Positions 56,560 through 64,000 of a stretch of DNA of 64,000 nt are shown here, piece after piece. The notes beneath the pieces were generated by a model that worked only from the letters and a program-made list of their open reading frames with translations, was not told where the DNA came from and did not search any database. Source of the DNA: Hippopus hippopus (Eukaryota; Mollusca; Bivalvia; Cardiida; Cardiidae); assembly GCA_946811185.2 (NCBI GenBank), contig OX328108.1:5107501-5171500 (forward strand), written 5' to 3'. Position 1 is the stretch's first letter. Each line of letters begins with the position of its first letter. Made by a program: the position numbers and the translations under genes.

Positions 56560-56960
56560 TTATTTCAAAGATGCCTAATGGATAGGAATAGGAGGATTTT
56601 TAAAGGCCAGTTTTGACTCCAGGGCTATGTTTTGAAAAATTCTGAAATAGGTCCACTAAATGAAGTTACGCGACAAAAATGGTAGCCCTAAGCCTAATGG
56701 ATTCTGACAAGATGATTTTTCAAGATTTTCATTTTTTGTTTTTGTTTTTTTGCCATGGCAACCAGACGTTTTATTAGCATCAAATTCATTTGTGAAGAAA
56801 TTTTGAAGGGAACCATAGCAGGATCATTTTTGTGAAGTTTCATCAAAATTGGATGGGTAGTTTCAGAGATGTTTGAAATAAAAGTTAACGCACAGACGGA
56901 CGCACAACGGACACATTGTAATGTCATAAGCTCGCGGGCATTCGGCCGGTGGAACTTACA
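56560..56960 (+). mobile_element. Short pearl/HINE-like relic with ACRG microsatellite
   Basis: A single unit (GAAGTTTCATCAAAATTGGA) is followed by CAGACGGACGCACAACGGAC and a hairpin-like end (ATAAGCTCGCGGGCATTCGG, then CCGGTGGAACTTA). It has the same plan as the array elements but with one monomer. Confidence 0.5.
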
Positions 56961-57067
56961 AATGAATAAACGGAAAAAGAGAACACAATAACAACATGGC
57001 TGATATTAATAAAAGAACAGTAAGGTCCATTTTTACGATCGAGTATTGGAGATAATAAAACATCATG

Positions 57068-57236
57068 TTATAACAAGTCATCATCACCATCATACAAACA
57101 GTTGTTAAAAGCGCAAGTACGGACAAACAGAACAGCTTTCACAAAGTCGCCAGTCGGTTCTCCAATCTCGAACTGTCCCTCCCCGTGATAAGTCATAACG
57201 TTGATCTTTCCTCCGTTTGCAACTCTGCCTACAGCT
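57068..57236 (-). CDS. Paralogous last exon of the PAN-Sushi-mucin family
   Basis: Acceptor GGTATTACAG, one base plus 55 codons and TAA, the same entry phase as the exon at 17.15-17.30 kb. It contains KINVMTYHGEGQFEIGEP, then DFVKAVLFVRTCAFNNCLYD, aligning through its core with the 17-kb exon but with a longer acidic tail (DGDDDLL). The flanking intron sequence is also homologous, to 60.55 kb, where homology stops before any counterpart of exon 5. Either the rest of the gene lies beyond the window, or only the 3' end was duplicated and this is an orphan exon. Confidence 0.55.
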
Positions 57237-57344
57237 CTGTAATACCATAGATAGATCTCTACCAACACAAAATTACATTTTTTATCTACTACTCTGTTAT
57301 TCGCTTTAAATTAAAGTGCGGAAGATAGAGTTTTAGTTTCTTAT

Positions 57345-59252
57345 GCACGTCCGCTTATCTCCGGAATCGCAACAATTTGTTGTGAAAAGAAAAATAATCA
57401 GGGGACATCCGGTTGAATTTTAGGGAACCATAAATCGGGCGATACGAAAGTGAGTGTACGGGGATTTTTTCTGTTCCAGGACGAGGCCTATTCGAGGCCA
57501 GATTTCGAATGATACAGCAAAAATACATTTTTTTCCCAGAGCAAGGGTGATCGACAGTTTGTCATTTTGATGGCATGCGAACGATTTGGATTCTCATTTG
57601 TGAAGTCGCCGAGTGCAAGTGGCTCGACCCGTCAGCGTATATTTAAAGGTCTCTCAGGTTATTGTAATTTTACGACCAAGACTATGTAGCGTTACTGTCT
57701 TTCTTCCAAGAAAATGAGATTTTTAGTGCAATTTGTGATTTAGGGGATCTGGAGTGATCAAAGGGATAGGATGCGATTCAGGAAACGAAGTAGTACAGCA
57801 CTAGTCACTCATCCCTTTTTATTTAAGATCTTAAAAAAAAAAAAAAAAAAAAAAAATGCACGTTGTAAATCGCATTCAAACACTTGTATGTTTTCTATGT
57901 CTATATATCTATATTAGCCGAAAGTTATAACAGGCCATTAAGATTTCTTTTACGATTTTCGTAAGGAGAAGATGTCGAGAACAATGTTCAGTGAAGACGT
58001 CAAGTCAGAAACGATATATCATGAATTCACAAAGAAAACCCATGTCTGTCATGTGATAAGAGAGGCCAAAACTATTTGTAGTAGATGGCGAAAGAGAAAC
58101 GCGGTCGTGCATGTCAAGAGAAAAGCTTATGCGAACAAATATTATGCAGAATCTGATCTCAAAGCAACCAGCAACAATTGAGTTGCTGCACATGCTGATG
58201 TGATCAGAATGAGAATAATCACAGGTGATGATGGATGCTTGAGGGTGAAATTCTTCAAATCCAAATTCAATAATTCAAGAATCTGGCTTCAGTTTTCTTT
58301 ATGTCGAGTCAGAAATGATTCTTCATGGATACACAAAGGCGGCCGATGTTTGTAATATAATTAGAGAAGCACTATTTGTAGCGGTTGCTGGTTGCTTTGA
58401 GATCAGATTCTGCACATCGGTTGTTCGCATATGACAAAGGCTTTTCTCCTGACATGCATGACCGCGTTCCTCTTTCGCTATCTGCTTTAAATAGTGTCGG
58501 CCTCTCTTATCACATTACAGACATGTGCTTCCTTTATGAATCTATGATATATCATTTCCGACTCGACGTCTTCACTGAACATTGTTCTCGACAGTTTCTC
58601 CTTACGAAAATGGTAGAAATGCTAGTGCGCTTTTGTAACTTTCGGCTAATATATTAAACTCGCATAGAAAACGTACCTGTAGGTGTTTAAATGCGATTTA
58701 CGATATGCATTGTTTTAAATGATCTGAAATAAAAAGGGATTACTGTTGCTGTACTACTTCGTCAGCTGAATCACAACCTATCCCTTTAATCATCACAGAT
58801 CCCCTAAATAAAAAAAAATCACTAAAAATCTCATTTTTGTGGAAGAAAGACTGTAACTCAACATAATTTTGGTCGTAAATTACAATTATCTGAGAGACCT
58901 TTTAATGCTGATATATGCACTCGGCGACTTCACAAACGAGATTCCAAATAGTTCGCATGCCATCAAAGTCACATACCGTCGACCACCCTTGCTCCGGGAA
59001 AAATGTCAATCTGCGGTATCACTCGGAATCTGGCTTCGAATAAGCTTCATATTCAAAGTACAATGAATAGAGGGTTGCATGACATTCTCCGATTTGTTAT
59101 ATTTGACAATGGTACAGAAAACAATCCCGGTTCAACCGTTACACTCACCTTCGTATCGCTCCATTTACGGTCCCCCGAAGTTCAATCGTATGTCTCCTGA
59201 ATAGTTTCCTATCACAACACAGTGTTGTGATTCTGGAGATAAGCGGCCGTGT
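57345..59252. repeat. Large inverted repeat (about 835-870-base arms, 203-base spacer)
   Basis: Left arm about 57345-58178, right arm about 58382-59252, mutually reverse-complementary with moderate divergence. The outer ends CCGCTTATCTCC and GGAGATAAGCGG pair, and the inner ends CTGATCTCAAAGCAACCAGC and its complement pair. Small indels distinguish the arms. The spacer carries a third, direct, partial copy of arm sequence (58303-58381 resembles 58001-58081). The paralogous segment at 17.3-17.7 kb lacks the whole block, so it is an insertion, probably a foldback-type transposon. Confidence 0.75.
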
Positions 59253-60545
59253 CATGGGGCAGTATAGATCTGGAACACATTAAATTTTTACGTTTCTGTT
59301 TTGTTATGCGACATACACCCACATTTGCATACTTTTTATTTCAATTAGTGGCCCTCTTCAAGTCAGAGGCACGTACAGGTTTACTACCGGAACCACATGT
59401 CAAGAAAAATCAATAGCGTCATATAGGAAGTACAAACAAATGTAGCCTTCTACACTGAAGGAGGCACACTTCATTGCAATAAAGTGTCTAATAAGTATAT
59501 TTAGGCTTTCTTCTTTCGTTTGTTATTCTCGTTATGGGTTAGTTAACGTTTTGTCCACGTTACAGGTACCGTTTATGTCCTGATAATACCGCACAGTCCC
59601 GGGAAACTTGTTCATTTCTTACCAAATCTAAACAAGTGTTCAAAGAGAAACAACTCTATCGCACCCGGGGATAGTATTAACTCTTTCCATACCTTAGACG
59701 TCACCAGAAGCTTTTGCGGACAGTTTGGATCAATATCAGACTGCACAGGACGTTCAGTGTGATCTCTGATCTACACTGTCCACTGCTTCATTCTAGATTA
59801 TGAATGAACCATCTCTTGATCTTGTAGCGGAACTGTAATTGTAGCCATTGAAAAAATGTAAGTTATTTATTCAGTACTGAAAGAGTTAATTCACGTTCTT
59901 TGTTAACATCGTGCATTTCCAGTGTCGATTTCTTTTATGACGGGGTATATCTATATCCAAAACGTGTGAATTTTCATGATAACGCTAAGGTACCACTAAA
60001 TTCGGACCTAAGTTCGCTAACTATGATTCATAGATCAATTGATAAAAGTTTGCACAAAAGGCAGAAAAAATACTATATCATTTTACCAAAATTCCACCAC
60101 GAGTTTCTGCAGTGTTCCAAAACAAAAACCATGTGATTGCTGTCTGTGAAATATGGGCCCTGATGCCTCGTTGGCCAAGGATAACAGTCATCGCGGAAAA
60201 ACATGGTACTGTGTGATCAACAACAGGGGATTTCAGGATGATGCATTGAAATCATCTCCATAGAAATCGTCAGATGATGACCAAGTGGTCATCTGTAGGC
60301 GATTGCCCTTGTATTGCAGAGCAGTCATGAAAGCATTGTGGCAAACAGAAAATTGCTCGTTACGAGCAATTTCTCTCTTGACTACATGTTTCTACATGTT
60401 TGTATGTATCAAATCCCAATAATAAACTTTTTTTTTTTAAAAATGGTCGATTTCTCTCTCTCTCTCTCTCTCTCTCTCAACGTTTAAATATTTACACTTA
60501 TCTGTAGCAAATGACAGGTGTTGAAACTTTTCTATATCTCCATAC

Positions 60546-63500
60546 AGACCTTGAGCCACCGATAGACCCCCTCCTCACCCCGGTGGAATTTTCGGCACTA
60601 GTATTTTCTGAAACCCCAATGTCTCCTGAGTACTTTTTCAAAGTCTAGCACCTAGCGGGTGGGGCGTTTGCGAGTTATATAGGTCAAAGGTCATCAAGGG
60701 CACGTATACAAGGTATTACTAAATCGCCATTAATGTTACATTTTCATTTCAATTTTTACATTTAATAATAGATTAGAAACATTTTCAAATAGGTTAATAG
60801 ACTCAAATTCATTGTCAAAAAAAAAAAATAGTTTACAGAAGCAGAACCAAATTTGTTTGAATCAAAGTATTGAAAAAACTATACTTGTCCATGTTTGTGA
60901 CCCTAAAATGTCTGGTAGTCAAAAACGTATCCATGGTATACAACCTCATCTTTTATGACCTTAGTGATACAGAATAGATGTTTTTGCCTGTTTATATTAT
61001 ATTATATATATTACAATTTAAACAATCTATAAGCTATTTCAGCCAAGCAACTCAAGTATTAACAATACCAAACGTTGAACTTATGACTTTTGCGGGAATT
61101 AAAGATATTTTTTGCTAGTGACCAATAACAATTCATTTTAGTCGGGACTGTATTTATCAATAATCTATGGTCGAAAGTGAGTAATTTACTGCATAGATTG
61201 GTATATTGTTGGTACCCAGTAAATGGAGTTGTATAGCTTTTTCGGCATAGCTGAATGCGCTGGCTTTTGGCCTTCTTCTTAGTATTGATAAAAAATGAAT
61301 AGATGGTGATTTTCGATTGGTCAAAAATGAGCACATGTTTATTCGATGGGCCCCTGTTGGCACAGTTGCTCGCACATTAGTGAAACCATTAGGCAAGCTT
61401 TCGCACGGCTAATCGATACCACTGGTTCTTGATTCATATCATATCAAACTCATGTAGGAGAGAATGATTCTTTTCTTGAGCTATTTGGAAATTTAATATT
61501 TTCATAAGCGTTACCTCATAACCCAATACTGCTTTAAATACTGAGCCACAAAAGAGTTTCAATGTTCATATTCTAGTAGATCTGTGTCTTACATCTTGTA
61601 TCTTTTTTAAAGATATTTCTTGTTTTGTTTATGGTGGCCCTTCATAGAGTTTGAGATTAAAATGGGATAGTCTTTCATTGAAAAGATAACTATGAGGTTT
61701 AAGACAGATCATTCAACACTTGATGAGAGTCTATTTATTATCACTTTTTATCCCCATTAACTACATCCATGAAGTCAACATTGTTCTCTTCCTCCTCATA
61801 GCTCGGTCAGAATACATTTCTCTGTGTTAACTAAATCAATGCTATGAGTCATACTCTATATTCTATAAAACATTAAATCTGCCTGTTTTTTATGAGTATT
61901 TAAACAAAAGTTTTCTTTATATATCATTTATATGTATTGCACGTCTAGGACCGAGGAAATACTTGGTAAATAATGTAAAAATGAAATGAAGTTTCTGTTC
62001 TGTTTATAATACGACAATTTTACCACAACTAAAAGGTATCACAATTACACAAAGAGGGCTTGCATAAAGCCATTTTTGAAACACTCTGAATTTGTTATTT
62101 TTACAATGATTCCAAGGTAAGATTTTGCAAAACAGGATTTTTTCTAAGTACAGAGACTTCCCATACAGCATAGAGTTTATTAATGAGAAAACAAATTAAA
62201 AAAGAAGGGATTGTGCTCCATGAAGTCACTGAACACTTCTTCCTACATATGGGCAATCATTGGTGTATCACTATTTAGAGTGGAATAGTACAGTAAAATG
62301 CAACCTATCATTTGCACTATGGGAACAACAATGTACCTGGAAATAACAATAAGCCCATGATCTTGATATTAAACTAAAAAAAAAAATGTTCATCTGTTTA
62401 TGCACAGTAATACAATTATGCTAATATCAAATGAAGAGGAGCTTAACACAGTTTAAGTATAATTATCGCAACAGGCATTTCCATTTATGACCGGTACTTT
62501 CATATGCATGTATGATAGAGAGAGAGAAAACCAAAACCCATGCACAGGAGTTTTACCCAAAGTGGAAATTAGGAGAGACACAAAATATCTACCAAACAAG
62601 GTTAATTATAACTGGCCAGCAGAAATAACAATACACATTCTGTCCGTTGAATGTGTACAATATCAAACAAAACAAACTAAGTTTTGAATTACACCGATAA
62701 TAAATCACTAAAACACAATGTAAATGAATCATTGAATACGTAGCCTCGACGCTATGCAAGCAGAAAACAAGAAGTTATATATATATGTGTGTGTGTGTGT
62801 GTGTGGGTGGGTGGGTGGGTGTGTGTGTGTGGGTGGGTGGGTGGGTGTGTGTGTGTGTGTGTGTGTAAGAACAAGATAATCTGAGCAATAAAAGGATTGC
62901 CATGTGAAATATAATAATTTACAACAAAAAATATAATAATGACAAAAAATGAACAGTAGATGGTAATACACAAAATGTCTTTCATTTCAAAGTTCATATA
63001 AAGGGAAGGACTAGTGAATAAAAAAAAAAAAGCTGGGGCTCTTCATTCCATCTTTCAAGACTTGAGCAATTAATATATCAAACGCGAAGCATCCCATTTC
63101 CAACATTTGTACGTAGCCTTGTTCCATAGTCGTGGCATGATATTTTCTATCATTTCCTTGTTTCATGATGCCAGACAGTTAACCTGACATAATTCTAAAT
63201 GGATAAAAATGGAACAATTAACTACTGCAGGTTCCATAACAAAACCAAACAGCCCCAAATGTGGCTGGCATAATGAAAATGATTATGATTTTACTGAGAC
63301 AAAGTAATATGAGCTCTCACTATCTATGTAACTATGGTCCTGTGTAACTGAATATTGACCAACAACAGTGCTATAACAGGTGCATTTGCCCTGTTGAAAT
63401 ATCAGATCCAATGGAGGAATTCAACTCATCCTGGTAACATACATAGCCGGTGGTAAATCACCAGATTACTTAACTGATGTGTATGAAATGTTGAGCTTAT

Positions 63501-63577
63501 CACAAGATTAGCTATGAATAATATATGTCTGATTCTGGGCAGTTACAGTCACGCATATGTATCATGCATTTAGCAAA
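60546..63577. other. Long featureless AT-rich stretch
   Basis: Free of the MITEs that crowd the rest of the window apart from the GT/GGGT microsatellite. It could be a long UTR or intron of a gene beyond the window, but no exon is supported. Confidence 0.5.
62785..62866 (+). repeat. GT / GGGT compound microsatellite
   Basis: Alternating (TG)n and (GGGT)n blocks; the Thr/His/Pro-rich minus-strand frames here are its translation. Confidence 0.9.
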
Positions 63578-64000
63578 CAAGACGGCCATGATGGCCCTGA
63601 AGTCGCTCACCTGAGTCTTTTGACCAAACATGACCCATTTTCAATCTCTTTTGCGATATTATGACAAACATTCTACCAAGATTTGCATGAGTTATTGACC
63701 CGAAATGACCCACTTGCAAACTGGTGCAAGACCAACATTCTGACCAAGTTTCATGAGTATTGCATCAAAAATGAGGCCTCTAGAAAGTACACAAGGTTTT
63801 CGAAGATTTGACCAAGTGACCTAGTTTTTGATCCGACATTACCCATTTTCGAACTCTTCCAAGATATTATCAAGACAAACATTCTAGCCAACTTTCAAGA
63901 GTTTTGGACTAACAATGTGGCTTCTAGAGCATACACAAGGTTTTTTAAAGATTTGACCTAGTGACCATGTTTTTGAACAGACATTACCCATTATCAAATA
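63578..64000 (+). mobile_element. Pearl/HINE-like element, 5' end, running off the window
   Basis: Starts CAAGACGGCCATGATGGCCC and the same CTCACCTGAGTC leader as the element at 48.3 kb, followed by at least two to three diverged 145-bp units. The 3' end is outside the window. Confidence 0.72.

Larger units (their letters stand above)
57068..60545 (+). repeat. Segmental duplication B (partner at 17.13-18.66 kb)
   Basis: Co-linear with 17130-18662. It is expanded by the 1.9-kb inverted repeat, a fragment of B-type MITE (59686-59785) and an extra piece around 60160-60340. Homology ends at about 60545. Confidence 0.7.

Noticed and set aside
61059..61396. Overlapping 91- and 79-codon minus-strand frames
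   Set aside because: Two different frames over the same AT-rich bases, no splice signals and no recognisable motif.
62729..62997. Thr/His/Pro-rich frames
   Set aside because: Translation of the GT/GGGT microsatellite.

Overview
This is animal genomic DNA: AT-rich, intron-rich, and packed with short repeats. It is most likely a marine bivalve. The evidence is pearl/HINE-type elements with long internal tandem arrays, tRNA-derived SINEs, very many small palindromic MITEs, and host exons whose closest family resemblance is to metazoan genes. No bacterial gene organisation, rRNA, real tRNA gene or CRISPR array was seen.

Two multi-exon host genes can be assembled by eye with matching splice phases. 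(1) On the + strand, 10.0-15.4 kb: the catalytic-domain exons (five) of a core-1 beta-1,3-galactosyltransferase (C1GALT1/COSMC) relative in which the DxD motif and the ED motif are both replaced; its N-terminal membrane-anchor exon was not found. (2) On the - strand, 35.0 down to 17.15 kb: a six-exon gene for a secreted protein of about 482 residues with signal peptide, PAN/apple-like domain, small Cys-rich segment, Sushi-like domain, Thr/Ser/Pro mucin stalk, Cys-rich knot and a C-terminal region I do not recognise. A diverged copy of its last exon lies at 57.07-57.24 kb inside a segmental duplication (17.13-18.66 kb versus 57.07-60.55 kb).

The fourth intron of gene 2 holds a decayed LTR retrotransposon (about 23.94-29.96 kb, + strand, antisense to the gene). 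Its domain order is gag - protease - integrase - reverse transcriptase - truncated RNase H. Integrase upstream of a Ty3/Gypsy-type RT is the unusual order of the Gmr1-like lineage. The same intron carries a dead Tc1/mariner-superfamily transposase (D to about E spacing of 82-83) split by a MITE.

0-10 kb is mostly intergenic MITE/SINE debris plus a 162-bp tandem-array element (5.9-7.8 kb). 37.05-52.77 kb is a direct tandem duplication (unit about 5.17 kb). The second unit has been enlarged by later insertions: a 1.8-kb TIR element (44.1-45.9 kb), a 330-bp insert (46.7-47.1 kb) and a 3.7-kb element with about 25 copies of a 145-bp repeat (48.3-52.04 kb). The first unit supplies the empty site for the last of these. 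54.5-54.9 kb has a broken THAP domain. 57.35-59.25 kb is a large inverted repeat. 60.5-63.6 kb is nearly featureless, and another 145-bp-array element starts at 63.58 kb and runs off the end.

Two abundant MITE families begin TTAACCCTT and end AAGGGTTAA, which suggests piggyBac-type mobilisation at TTAA sites. All calls are by eye; boundaries of repeats are usually good to about 10-30 bases.
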